A stretch of DNA of 19,067 bases from Bacillota bacterium (GTDB lineage Bacteria > Bacillota > Limnochordia > Darwinibacteriales > DTU012): the NCBI GenBank assembly GCA_012521805.1, contig JAAYLQ010000157.1:1-19067 (forward strand). The letters are read 5' to 3'. Both the position numbers and the translations under genes were made by a program. This document shows, piece after piece, positions 6,681-13,692 of this stretch. The first letter of the stretch is position 1, and every line of letters begins with the position of its first letter. A model generated the notes under the pieces. It made no database searches. It saw only the letters and a program-made list of their open reading frames with translations, and had not been told where the DNA came from.

Positions 6681-7487
6681 GTGCGAGTTGGTATCATTCT
6701 GGCAGTTTTACTCTGTTTGTGGGGAACCGCCGCAGTACCTGTTTTGGCACAGGGCACACCATTGATCGTGGAGCCGAATCAGCCTTACCGGCAGGAGCTG
6801 CGTTTAGAACCGGGGCACAGTTATCGAATTGCCTTGAATCTTCGCTCCAGTGTTCCCAATGCTATCGTTTATTTAACTGTGGAGCTGTTTGCAAGCTCAG
6901 GTGAACAAATCGGCCTGTCACAGGTACAGCGGGGTTTAGGGGACCCGAATCGTTGGTATAATATCGGCATAGAATTTACTGCTCCCGAGCAGATTGCAGC
7001 TGTTGAGTTAAGTATCAGTGTGGACAGCACCGGGGATTACTGGTGGGATTCGCTCCGGATTACCCAGCTGGATACCAGCCTTGAGGGAATCCGTCAATAC
7101 TGGGAGCAGAGGATCGCAGCTTATGGCCAGATTTATACTGGACTGGTAATTGACGGCAGGGGACTGAATTTAGGTCGGGGGATGAGTCCCAGTATTTGGT
7201 CTGAATCCGGTCAGCTGATCTACGGCGGCATATCGGCCAGTTATGATTTTCTGCAGCAGACCGGCATCGTAAGTTACGGCAGCGAGCTGACACCGGAACT
7301 GCTGCAGCGGATCGTTGTCGATCCAGACTACCCTCTGGCTGTTCCGCTGGTAATTAAGGCGAGCGCTGTGATTGAGCCGGCCAGAACCAGTGTGGTGATC
7401 AGCGATGAGGCTGCGGAGCAGGTGCTGCGGGCATTAGCAGCTTATGATTTTCTGGCTAGGTTTGCTGTGATTTTTCTAATTGATTGA
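6681..7487 (+). CDS. Secreted two-domain protein, function unknown
   Basis: A 268-residue exported protein. Residues 1-23 form a signal peptide (MRVG, hydrophobic core, VLA before Gln) suited to signal peptidase I. Residues 25-130 look like a beta-sandwich of carbohydrate-binding-module type, with alternating strands and a final WWDSLRI strand as in family 4-like modules. After a short helix (RQYWEQRI) the C-terminal part has YTGLVIDGRGLNLGRGMSP, a later YGGIS and a final EPARTSVVISDEAAEQV, a pattern I associate with the widespread 'TGLVIDARGL' secreted proteins often labelled LPP20-like. Domain naming is inferred from memory. GTG 6681 is chosen because GGGGAGG (6665-6671) is 9 bases away; GTG 6675 is too close. 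It heads a run of three closely spaced genes. Confidence 0.75.
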   Translation: MRVGIILAVLLCLWGTAAVPVLAQGTPLIVEPNQPYRQELRLEPGHSYRIALNLRSSVPNAIVYLTVELFASSGEQIGLSQVQRGLGDPNRWYNIGIEFTAPEQIAAVELSISVDSTGDYWWDSLRITQLDTSLEGIRQYWEQRIAAYGQIYTGLVIDGRGLNLGRGMSPSIWSESGQLIYGGISASYDFLQQTGIVSYGSELTPELLQRIVVDPDYPLAVPLVIKASAVIEPARTSVVISDEAAEQVLRALAAYDFLARFAVIFLID

Positions 7488-7507
7488 ATGAGTGGGGGTA
7501 TGCTGCG

Positions 7508-8653
7508 GTGGAGACCGACCTGCGCACAGTGTTGGCAGAGCTGATTGCTTCCTTTCAGACAAGAACTGTGCCTGAGAGTTTCACTGTTACTATTGGGTTT
7601 GATGGATTTATCGATGAGATTCTCGAGGTAGTTGATAAGCGTTATACTGCTACCAGCTATGACCGGATCGACACAATAGCCAATTTTGGCCAGCGGATTT
7701 TAGGAAGTGCCGGCCTCAGTACCAACATTGAGCTGGTGCCTGCCTTGATTAAGCTGGGGGGAAACGGCCCGAATCTGGCTAATGCCCTGGCTGCCTTGAA
7801 TCAGCAGATAATCTACCTTGGCGCTCTGGGCGTTCCTGATATTGATCCTGTTTTTCAGGAGCTGGTTGATCGCTGCCGGCAGGTGGTATCGTTTGCCAAC
7901 CCTGGTCATACCGATGCCCTTGAGTTTAATGATGGCAAAATCATGCTCGGCAAGCTGGCACCGTTAAATGAAGTTAATTGGGATAACTTAACTGCCAAGG
8001 CGGGAGCAGATTTACTGCATCAGGCTTTTATCGAGGCAGATCTAGTCGCAACTGTTAACTGGACTATGATTCCTTATATGAATCAGATCTGGGATCAGCT
8101 TTATCGGTATTTATCCGCCCAGGAAATGCCTAAACGGCCTTATCTATTTGTGGATTTAGCGGATCCGGAGAAGCGCAGCCGGGAGGATATTCGGGAAGCA
8201 ATCGGTTATCTGGAGCAGTTCTCCCGCTTTTACGATGTAATCTTGGGGTTAAACCGCAAAGAAGCCAGGGAAGTTGCCCAGGCTTTAGGACTGAATCCAC
8301 CCCAGTCATGGGATCTGATGCCCCTAGCTGAGATCACAAAACTGTTAGGGGAGCATCTCAATCTCTGGGGAGTTGTGGTCCATGCAGTGAAAGCCTGCGC
8401 CGCTGTTTGTGACGGGGTATTTGCTGAAATAAGTGGTCCTTACTGTGCAAAACCTAAGGTAACAACAGGCGCGGGAGATAACTTTAACGCTGGCTTTTGC
8501 TTCGGTCTGCTGTTAAATTTAACCCTTCCTGAGGTTTTAGCACTGGGTTCAGCCTGTTCAGGTTTTTATGTGCGGCAGGGATTCAGCGCAAATTGGCAGC
8601 AGCTGCAGGACTTTATTTCTTTATGGATAAATAATATTACTGTTAGTTTCTAA
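7508..8653 (+). CDS. PfkB/ribokinase-family carbohydrate kinase
   Basis: A 381-residue cytosolic kinase of the PfkB (ribokinase) superfamily, transferring phosphate from ATP to a sugar or related hydroxyl. Near the start is TIGFDGFIDE (28-37), a variant of the strand opening the fold. The first family signature is GGNGPNLANAL (84-94), the NxxE motif is at 249-252 (NRKE) and the second signature is TTGAGDNFNAGF (319-330) with catalytic base D324. It is longer than ribokinase (about 310), and the usual DTTGAGD begins VTT here. This fits a conserved but uncharacterised subfamily. The substrate is unknown. GTG 7508 has GGGGG at 7494-7498; the in-frame TTG at 7484 would overlap the previous stop but has no ribosome site. 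The gap to the previous gene is 20 bases, to trpB 23. Confidence 0.85.
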   Translation: METDLRTVLAELIASFQTRTVPESFTVTIGFDGFIDEILEVVDKRYTATSYDRIDTIANFGQRILGSAGLSTNIELVPALIKLGGNGPNLANALAALNQQIIYLGALGVPDIDPVFQELVDRCRQVVSFANPGHTDALEFNDGKIMLGKLAPLNEVNWDNLTAKAGADLLHQAFIEADLVATVNWTMIPYMNQIWDQLYRYLSAQEMPKRPYLFVDLADPEKRSREDIREAIGYLEQFSRFYDVILGLNRKEAREVAQALGLNPPQSWDLMPLAEITKLLGEHLNLWGVVVHAVKACAAVCDGVFAEISGPYCAKPKVTTGAGDNFNAGFCFGLLLNLTLPEVLALGSACSGFYVRQGFSANWQQLQDFISLWINNITVSF

Positions 8654-8676
8654 AATAGATAGTGAGGAGAGATGAG

Positions 8677-9903
8677 ATGAGTAAAGTTGAGCTGAGCAGA
8701 GTTGAGGGGAGAAGTGCTGAGGAAGCAGGTAGAGGTTTTTTCGGGGATTTTGGCGGCCAGTTCGTGCCCGATGCCTTGAAAGAGGCGCTGGATCACTTGG
8801 CAGAAGCTTATGAGCAGATTAAGGCGGATCCCGAGTTTCAGGAAGAACTGAACTATTATTTTAAGCACTATGTCGGCCGTCCCAGCCCTTTATACCATGC
8901 TCGGCGGTTGAGCGAAACTTTAGGTGGGGCCCAGATCTATTTGAAGCGGGAAGATCTGAACCACACCGGTGCCCACAAGATTAATAATGTGATGGGTCAG
9001 GTTTTGCTTGCTAAACGGATGGGTGTGAAAAGAATTATTGCGGAAACAGGTGCCGGCCAGCATGGTGTTGCTACTGCTACCGGCTGCGCCCTTTTTGGCA
9101 TTGACTGTGTTGTTTATATGGGTGAGGAAGATACTAAGCGCCAGGCGCTGAATGTATTCCGCATGGAGCTGTTAGGAGCAAAGGTAGTTCCGGTGAAAAC
9201 TGGCGACCGCACCTTAAAAGAAGCGGTTGATGCTGCCTTAGAAGATTATATGGAGAATTATCGAGATACCTACTATATGCTGGGGTCAGCTGTCGGTCCC
9301 TATCCCTACCCGGATATCGTGCGGGATTTCCAGTCGGTGATCGGGGAGGAAACCAAAGCGCAGGCTGTTGAACAGTTTGGACGCTACCCTGATTACCTGA
9401 TTGCTTGTGTTGGGGGAGGCAGTAACGCTATCGGTTTATTTGCGCCTTTTTATCATGACAGGGAAGTGAAGTTTATTGGCGTGGAACCGGGAGGCAGGGG
9501 CAGCCGCCTTGGGGAACATGCGGCTGCGATAACTTACGGAAAACCAGCAGTAATTCACGGTTTCCGCTGCTACTCAATTGTTGATGAAACGGGAGAGCCG
9601 GCTACAACTAGTTCAATTGCAGCTGGACTGGATTATCCTGGTGTTGGTCCTGAACACAGCTTTTATCATGCCAGCAAGCGGGCAGAGTATGTCACGGTAT
9701 CGGACCAAGAAGCATTAGAAGCGTTTCAATTACTATCCCGGACAGAAGGGATTATTCCTGCACTGGAGAGTTCCCATGCTGTTGCCTATGCCATGAAACT
9801 GGCACCAAATCTGCCTTCGGATCAGGTGATAGTGGTCAACTTATCTGGGCGTGGGGACAAGGATGCCCTTCAGGTTTATAATTTAATCAAAAACCAGGGT
9901 TAG
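8677..9903 (+). CDS. trpB: Tryptophan synthase beta chain
   Basis: A 408-residue PLP enzyme that joins indole and L-serine to give L-tryptophan, normally in an alpha2-beta2 complex with TrpA. The sequence has FGGQFVPD near the start, RPSPLYHA, the PLP lysine in HKINN (K101), catalytic Glu in AETGAGQHG (E123), the phosphate-binding GGGSNAIG (246-253) and the C-terminal SGRGDKD. Length and HTGAHKINN place it in the TrpB1 group rather than TrpB2. The ATG at 8677 follows GAGGAGA; a GTG at 8662 lies within the ribosome site itself. No other trp gene lies here, so it is separated from trpA, or acts alone. Co-transcription with the upstream kinase gene is likely from the spacing. Stop codon is TAG. 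Confidence 0.97.
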   Translation: MSKVELSRVEGRSAEEAGRGFFGDFGGQFVPDALKEALDHLAEAYEQIKADPEFQEELNYYFKHYVGRPSPLYHARRLSETLGGAQIYLKREDLNHTGAHKINNVMGQVLLAKRMGVKRIIAETGAGQHGVATATGCALFGIDCVVYMGEEDTKRQALNVFRMELLGAKVVPVKTGDRTLKEAVDAALEDYMENYRDTYYMLGSAVGPYPYPDIVRDFQSVIGEETKAQAVEQFGRYPDYLIACVGGGSNAIGLFAPFYHDREVKFIGVEPGGRGSRLGEHAAAITYGKPAVIHGFRCYSIVDETGEPATTSSIAAGLDYPGVGPEHSFYHASKRAEYVTVSDQEALEAFQLLSRTEGIIPALESSHAVAYAMKLAPNLPSDQVIVVNLSGRGDKDALQVYNLIKNQG

Positions 9904-9997
9904 GATTCTGGGGATGGATTGCAGGAAAACCCCTTTCGTACAGCGAATTAATTTGATGAATTGTGATCAGAGTTAGATGAAGGAAGGGGATTTATCA

Positions 9998-10354
9998 GTG
10001 CTCGAGCAAAGTTTACGCAGTAAAATCAGTTTGGGTTTATTAATTGCACTGGTTTTGATTTCTGTATACTTCTGGCGGTCAATCCCAGGAGCTTTGGCTG
10101 ATGGGGTTTATACTGCAGCAGCCGATAGCTTTGGCGGTGAGCTGGAGCTTGCAGTTACTGTCGAGGACGGTAAGATGGTAGCGATTGAAATTCTCAGCCA
10201 CAATGATACAGAATTTGTGGCAGCGGGAGCATTTGCAAAGCTGATTCCAGCGATTATTGAAGCTCAAAGTCCTGATGTTGACGGAGTGAGCGGTGCGACC
10301 TATACTAGTGATGCGGTTAAAAATGCAGTTCGCCAGATTTTAGCCGAAAACTAA
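9998..10354 (+). CDS. Membrane-anchored FMN-binding domain protein
   Basis: A 118-residue protein with an N-terminal membrane anchor (about residues 9-25) followed by an extracytoplasmic FMN-binding domain of the RnfG/NqrC type. The flavinylation motif DGVSGAT (95-101) is intact, matching the family pattern Dgx(s/t)gAT where ApbE attaches FMN to the Thr (T101). Such small proteins act as single-electron carriers in extracytoplasmic redox chains. GTG 9998 is preferred: AAGGAAGGGGA precedes it by 7 bases, whereas the ATG at 9977 lacks a ribosome site. The 94-base gap after trpB has no clear terminator or promoter. Neighbouring Cys protein and RseC-like genes suggest a shared redox role. The electron donor and acceptor cannot be read here. 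Confidence 0.88.
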   Translation: MLEQSLRSKISLGLLIALVLISVYFWRSIPGALADGVYTAAADSFGGELELAVTVEDGKMVAIEILSHNDTEFVAAGAFAKLIPAIIEAQSPDVDGVSGATYTSDAVKNAVRQILAEN

Positions 10355-10398
10355 TATTTTACTAAAACTGATTAACGGCTGTTTGTTTGGTTAAACTA

Positions 10399-10414
10399 AT
10401 CCTAAAATTAGGAT
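10399..10414 (+). repeat. Short inverted repeat before the Cys-protein gene
   Basis: ATCCTA and TAGGAT pair around AAAT, ending two bases before the ribosome site AGGAGGGA at 10417-10424. There is no T-run. It could be a weak operator or a hairpin that modulates ribosome access. A role is unproven. Confidence 0.4.
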
Positions 10415-10428
10415 CTAGGAGGGACAAC

Positions 10429-10599
10429 GTGCCAAGCAAACAGCAGCTGTTATTAGTAGGGCAGACTTGCAGTGAATATGAACGTGAAACGGAAAATGTG
10501 GAGCGGAGCTGTGAGTCGTGCGTGCATTGGACCGGAGAAGGGTCAATGTGTGAGTTGGATATATTTTTGGATCAGTTAACGAGTTTGGATCAAACTTAA
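10429..10599 (+). CDS. Small four-cysteine protein, probable metal binder
   Basis: A 56-residue protein beginning at GTG 10429, which has a strong AGGAGGGA ribosome site six bases upstream; the longer frame starting at TTG 10387 has none. It has four cysteines, C14, C28, C31 and C41, with one CESC pair followed by a Trp and a C nine residues on. The residues between are acidic and polar with no hydrophobic segment, so it is probably a cytosolic zinc- or iron-binding mini-protein. I do not recognise a named family. A terminator begins at its stop codon, so the FMN-binding and Cys-protein genes may form one unit, with RseC-like next. Confidence 0.68.
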   Translation: MPSKQQLLLVGQTCSEYERETENVERSCESCVHWTGEGSMCELDIFLDQLTSLDQT

Positions 10600-10622
10600 A
10601 AAGCGGTGGCTCACCGCTTTTT
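10598..10622 (+). terminator. Terminator overlapping the Cys-protein stop codon
   Basis: AAAAAGCGGTG and CACCGCTTTTT form an 11-base stem around GCT with a T-run within the 3' arm. The stem begins at the second base of the TAA stop. The next gene's ribosome site starts about 12 bases later, so readthrough or a separate promoter must feed it. Confidence 0.85.
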
Positions 10623-10645
10623 ATCATTAGGAGAGAGGTGATTTT

Positions 10646-11083
10646 GTGCGGCAGCAGGGGGAAATCATTAAGATTGAAGGCAGACAGGCCTGGGTAAAAT
10701 TTATCAACCCAAGTTCAGCCTGCGGCAGCTGTAAAGGCTGCATTCGCCTGACTCCGGCGGATCAGGAAAAGGAAAAAGTGATTAAGCTGGATTTTAATAT
10801 CAAGGCGGAAGTAGGCGATAAAGTGATGATCGAATATCCGGATCGGGGTATCTTTCAGGCAATGCTGATCTTATATGGTCTGCCGTTTATTGGGTTGTTT
10901 CTGGGCTATTTCCTTACCTATTACTTTACTAAAGATGATGCAGTATCAGCATTGGCTGCGGTTGGGGGATTAATTCTTTTTGGTGCGGCAGCCCGGCCTT
11001 TAGCCCGCCGGCTGGACCGGAAAATCGGCAAGCCGCACATCGTGGCTAGTTACTGCCAGACTCCATCAGTTCAGTCTCATTAA
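10646..11083 (+). CDS. RseC/MucC-like (SoxR reducing system) membrane protein
   Basis: A 145-residue protein of the RseC/MucC family. An N-terminal beta-rich domain carries a compact cysteine cluster CGSCKGC (C26, C29, C32), followed by GDKVMIEYP and two membrane helices (about 72-93 and 98-115), then a basic tail. In proteobacteria RseC is tied to sigma-E control and to the Rsx complex that reduces SoxR. In Firmicutes its role is not settled but it is linked to Rnf-type electron transport. GTG 10646 follows GAGAGGTG. The last 38 bases overlap the 3' end of the convergent MFS gene. Placement beside an FMN-binding protein supports a redox role. Confidence 0.9.
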   Translation: MRQQGEIIKIEGRQAWVKFINPSSACGSCKGCIRLTPADQEKEKVIKLDFNIKAEVGDKVMIEYPDRGIFQAMLILYGLPFIGLFLGYFLTYYFTKDDAVSALAAVGGLILFGAAARPLARRLDRKIGKPHIVASYCQTPSVQSH

Positions 11084-12221
11084 TTAGAAGGGTGATTCCC
11101 ACTCCCATTAAAGCCAACACTGCCGCCGCTGTCAAAGTTGGGTTTATACCGTAATTCAAAATCAGACCAAAGCCAACGGGAGCTAAGGCTGAACCGAGGG
11201 AGCGAATTGAACCATAAAACGCGGATACAACTCCGCGTTTTTTGATATCCGCGGCACCAACAATCAGACTGTTGAGGGCAGGCATAATCATCCCCATGCC
11301 GATGCCAGTTAAGGCTGCCAGGGCGTAAAGCAGAAACCATGGCGGTAGAATTAAGGCAGCAGCGGCAGCGGCACTGATGAGAACCAGCCCCGCAGTAATC
11401 AGCCTCACTAAGCCAAAGCGCTGCAGGTACCTGCCGGTTACTACTGCTGTGACAGCCATTGTCAGGACCGGGAGTGACAGCAGCAGTCCGGAAGTCATTC
11501 CGTGTAAGTTCTGCTCTGCCAGCTGTTCAGAGACAAAATAGAGATTGCCAAACCAGATAAAAACTGTGATAAAAGCAGCCAGTAATGCGGCTGTCAGGGA
11601 GCGGCCCTTTTCCACCAGCAGAGTCCATAAGGTTTTGAAATACTGCTTTAAGTTCAGTTTTTCCGGTGCCTGCCGGGGCTGTGCTTTAAAAAGCACCAGA
11701 CCGACAATGGCCAGGAGGCAGACCAGGGGATAGATTAAGAACGGAGCATACCAAGCAAGGGCGGCCGCTGCTGTTCCCAGCAGGGGACTGACCAGCTTGC
11801 CGGTGGAGTTGGCAGCTTCTAAGTAGCTTAAAATGCGGGTGCGGTCATGTCCTGTGTAGAGATCGCCAGCATAGGACAAGGCCAACAGGTTAGTGCCGCT
11901 GGCGCCAACACCCTGAACAATCCTGGAGCAGACCATTAGGGGATAAGAGCCAAGAATTCCACTGCAGAAGGCGGCAGCACCACCGAGACCATAAAGAATT
12001 AGGGCAGGAATCATAATCTTAACCCGGCCGTAATGATCTGACAAAAAACCGGAAAAAGGCAGGAAAATTGCTGTGGGGACAGACAGGGCAGTAATTAACA
12101 GCCCTGCCTGCACATCTGTGATCGACAGGGCTGTTTGAATTTGGGGTAAAATTGGAATGATCATGGAGTTGCTCAGTGCCCAGGCAAAGGGAATGATTAA
12201 CAAGGCAATTAATACAGTCAT
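11046..12221 (-). CDS. MFS drug exporter (DHA1-type)
   Basis: A 391-residue major facilitator transporter with about 12 membrane segments. Motif A is seen as GFLSDHYGRVK at 58-68 and its echo GRYLQRFG in the second half; RIVQGVGASGTNLLAL in the fourth helix is the drug/H+ antiporter group motif. It most likely exports small hydrophobic compounds using the proton gradient; the substrate is unknown. ATG 12221 follows AGGTGG. It lies 58 bases downstream of aroC on the same strand, and a 12-base palindrome sits in that gap next to the ribosome site, hinting at its own repressor-controlled promoter. The TAG stop is inside the end of the convergent RseC-like gene. Confidence 0.92.
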   Translation of the reverse strand: MTVLIALLIIPFAWALSNSMIIPILPQIQTALSITDVQAGLLITALSVPTAIFLPFSGFLSDHYGRVKIMIPALILYGLGGAAAFCSGILGSYPLMVCSRIVQGVGASGTNLLALSYAGDLYTGHDRTRILSYLEAANSTGKLVSPLLGTAAAALAWYAPFLIYPLVCLLAIVGLVLFKAQPRQAPEKLNLKQYFKTLWTLLVEKGRSLTAALLAAFITVFIWFGNLYFVSEQLAEQNLHGMTSGLLLSLPVLTMAVTAVVTGRYLQRFGLVRLITAGLVLISAAAAAALILPPWFLLYALAALTGIGMGMIMPALNSLIVGAADIKKRGVVSAFYGSIRSLGSALAPVGFGLILNYGINPTLTAAAVLALMGVGITLLINETELMESGSN

Positions 12222-12232
12222 GCAGCTTCCAC

Positions 12233-12244
12233 CTAACTAGTTAG
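12233..12244 (-). promoter_or_regulatory. Perfect palindrome upstream of the MFS gene, possible operator
   Basis: CTAACTAGTTAG is its own reverse complement and touches the AGGTGG ribosome site of the MFS gene. Palindromes of this style are bound by TetR-type repressors of exporter genes. No regulator gene is next to it, so the assignment is inferred from sequence and position only. Confidence 0.45.
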
Positions 12245-12279
12245 TCCCATTTATTATTGCTTTTTCAGCTTGATCTATA

Positions 12280-13383
12280 CTAGCGGTGGAAGAGCCGCTG
12301 TAAGTTTGAAATTTTGGCGGTAGCGCCGATTAGGAGATAATCAGCTAGTGTTAGTGCGGCCATTGCCTCCACTACCACCACTGCCCGGGGAACGATGATC
12401 GGGTCATGGCGCCCGGTGATGGTTAGCTCTACATTTGTTCCCGCAGTGCTGACCGTCTGCTGCTGGATCCCGATGCTGGGAGTAGGCTTAAAATAGGCCC
12501 GCAGTTTGATGGGGGAACCATCGCTGATGCCGCCGAGAATTCCTCCAGCATGATTGCTCTCTTTGCGGATCGACCCATCGCTGTCAATGCGGTAACAGTC
12601 ATTATGCTCGCTGCCAGTCATGCCAGCTGCTTGAATGCCGGAGCCAATTTCAACAGCTTTAACTCCGCCGATGGAGAACATCGCCTTGGCGAGCATCGCA
12701 TCGAGCTTTTCAAAAACCGGTTCCCCGATGCCGGGAGGAACTCCAGTTATTACGCACTCCACTACACCTCCAGCAGAGTTGTGGGTCTGCTTTAGTTCAG
12801 TAAGGTAACTACTTGCCTTGGCTGCCGCCTCCGCATCAGGCATTACCAGGGGATTGGCATGAATCACGTCGGGATCAAAGTTTTCTGGGTTGATTTTAAC
12901 CGGTCCAATTGCATAGGTATAGGCAGTGATTTGGATCTGGAGTTCTGCCAGCAGCTGCCGGGCAACCGCGCCGGCGGCTACACGGGCAGCAGTTTCTCGC
13001 CCTGATGCTCGCCCGCCGCCCCGGTAGTCGCGAATCCCGTATTTGTGATGGTAAGTTAGATCAGCATGTCCGGGGCGAAACACCTCGGCTAGGTTGGAGT
13101 AATCATGGGAGCGCTGATCCTGATTCCGGATCAAGAGCGCGATGGGTGTGCCGGTGGTCTGCCCCTGAAACACTCCTGATAAAATCTCTGCCTGATCAGC
13201 TTCACTCCTAGGAGTAGCGTAGGGTGATTGTCCAGGCTTGCGGCGATCAAGATCGCGCTGAATCAGTTCTTGGTTGAGGGGAATCCCGGCAGGACAGCCA
13301 TCGATAACTGCCCCAAGGGCCGGACCGTGGGATTCACCCCAGGTTGTTACTGTAAATCTTTTGCCATATGTTGAGCCAGCCAT
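12280..13383 (-). CDS. aroC: Chorismate synthase
   Basis: A 367-residue enzyme that converts 5-enolpyruvylshikimate-3-phosphate to chorismate, the last step of the shikimate pathway, using reduced FMN. All three family signatures are seen: WGESHGPALGAVIDGCP (15-31), GGGRASGRETAARVAAG (122-138) and RHDP near the C-terminus. Length is normal for the family. ATG 13383 has a perfect AAGGAGG ribosome site; the in-frame ATG at 13440 would add 19 residues not typical of the family. The gene supplies chorismate for tryptophan, the product of trpB in this window, although the two are on different strands. The C-terminal end has a TAG stop followed by the MFS gene. Confidence 0.97.
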   Translation of the reverse strand: MAGSTYGKRFTVTTWGESHGPALGAVIDGCPAGIPLNQELIQRDLDRRKPGQSPYATPRSEADQAEILSGVFQGQTTGTPIALLIRNQDQRSHDYSNLAEVFRPGHADLTYHHKYGIRDYRGGGRASGRETAARVAAGAVARQLLAELQIQITAYTYAIGPVKINPENFDPDVIHANPLVMPDAEAAAKASSYLTELKQTHNSAGGVVECVITGVPPGIGEPVFEKLDAMLAKAMFSIGGVKAVEIGSGIQAAGMTGSEHNDCYRIDSDGSIRKESNHAGGILGGISDGSPIKLRAYFKPTPSIGIQQQTVSTAGTNVELTITGRHDPIIVPRAVVVVEAMAALTLADYLLIGATAKISNLQRLFHR

Positions 13384-13411
13384 ATTCTTTCCTCCTTGAA
13401 TTGATAGTTTT

Positions 13412-13440
13412 ATCCTACAATAAAAACAATTTACCTGCAA
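13412..13440 (-). promoter_or_regulatory. Weak candidate promoter for aroC
   Basis: On the minus strand TTGCAG (13440-13435), 17 bases, then TAGGAT (13417-13412). Matches are only moderate (3 and 4 of 6). It stands back to back with the tRNA-Met promoter, with 11 bases between the two -35 elements. Confidence 0.35.
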
Positions 13441-13451
13441 CTAAAAACCCC

Positions 13452-13480
13452 TTGACTAAATTTATCACAATATGTATAAT
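13452..13480 (+). promoter_or_regulatory. Strong sigma-A promoter of tRNA-Met
   Basis: TTGACT (13452-13457), a 17-base spacer, and a perfect TATAAT (13475-13480). The tRNA begins 13 bases after the -10. Confidence 0.88.
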
Positions 13481-13492
13481 AAACATTGTCAT

Positions 13493-13569
13493 GGCGGCGT
13501 AGCGCAGTTGGTCAGAGCATACGGTTCATACCCGTAGTGTCGCTGGTTCGAGTCCAGCCGCCGCTACCA
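13493..13569 (+). tRNA. tRNA-Met, elongator type (anticodon CAT)
   Basis: A 77-base cloverleaf: acceptor GGCGGCG/CGCCGCT with a G1-U72 pair, anticodon stem TACGG/CCGTA with loop TTCATAC (anticodon CAT), T-arm GCTGG-TTCGAGT-CCAGC, discriminator A and CCA. The anticodon stem lacks the three G-C pairs of initiator tRNA. The body closely resembles Bacillus elongator Met tRNA, so it is less likely to be the CAU-Ile tRNA modified by TilS. It precedes spoIIE, as in B. subtilis. Confidence 0.93.
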
Positions 13570-13579
13570 TATTTTTTTC

Positions 13580-13616
13580 GAAAAACCCTAGTATTGTACA
13601 GGGTTTTCTTTTTTTT
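13580..13616 (+). terminator. Terminator after tRNA-Met
   Basis: AAAACCCT and AGGGTTTT pair around a short, partly paired loop, followed by C and eight T, starting about 11 bases after the tRNA. It isolates the tRNA from spoIIE. Confidence 0.85.
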
Positions 13617-13627
13617 ATAATAGACTG

Positions 13628-13661
13628 TTCGACAGATAATCTCCCCTAGTTGTGTTATGGT
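13628..13661 (+). promoter_or_regulatory. Spo0A-type box and 21-bp-spaced promoter of spoIIE
   Basis: TTCGACA (13628-13634) is the reverse complement of the Spo0A box TGTCGAA. It overlaps a -35-like TCGACA (13629-13634, 5 of 6), with a 21-base spacer to TATGGT (13656-13661, 4 of 6). A 21-22 base spacing with a 0A box at the -35 is the hallmark of Spo0A-activated sigma-A promoters such as spoIIE and spoIIG in B. subtilis. The coding start is 32 bases after the -10. Confidence 0.7.
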
Positions 13662-13692
13662 AAACGTAATTTCACTGCTGGGGGATGATGTT

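Noticed and set aside
8654..8676. T-box or trp attenuator upstream of trpB
   Set aside because: The gap is only 23 bases and holds only the ribosome site.
11080..11340. 86-codon minus-strand frame in the MFS gene
   Set aside because: Out-of-frame shadow of the exporter on the same strand, without a ribosome site.
13493..13569. CAT-anticodon tRNA as the TilS substrate tRNA-Ile2
   Set aside because: Body sequence closely resembles elongator Met tRNA of Bacillus; proximity to tilS is part of the conserved gene order.
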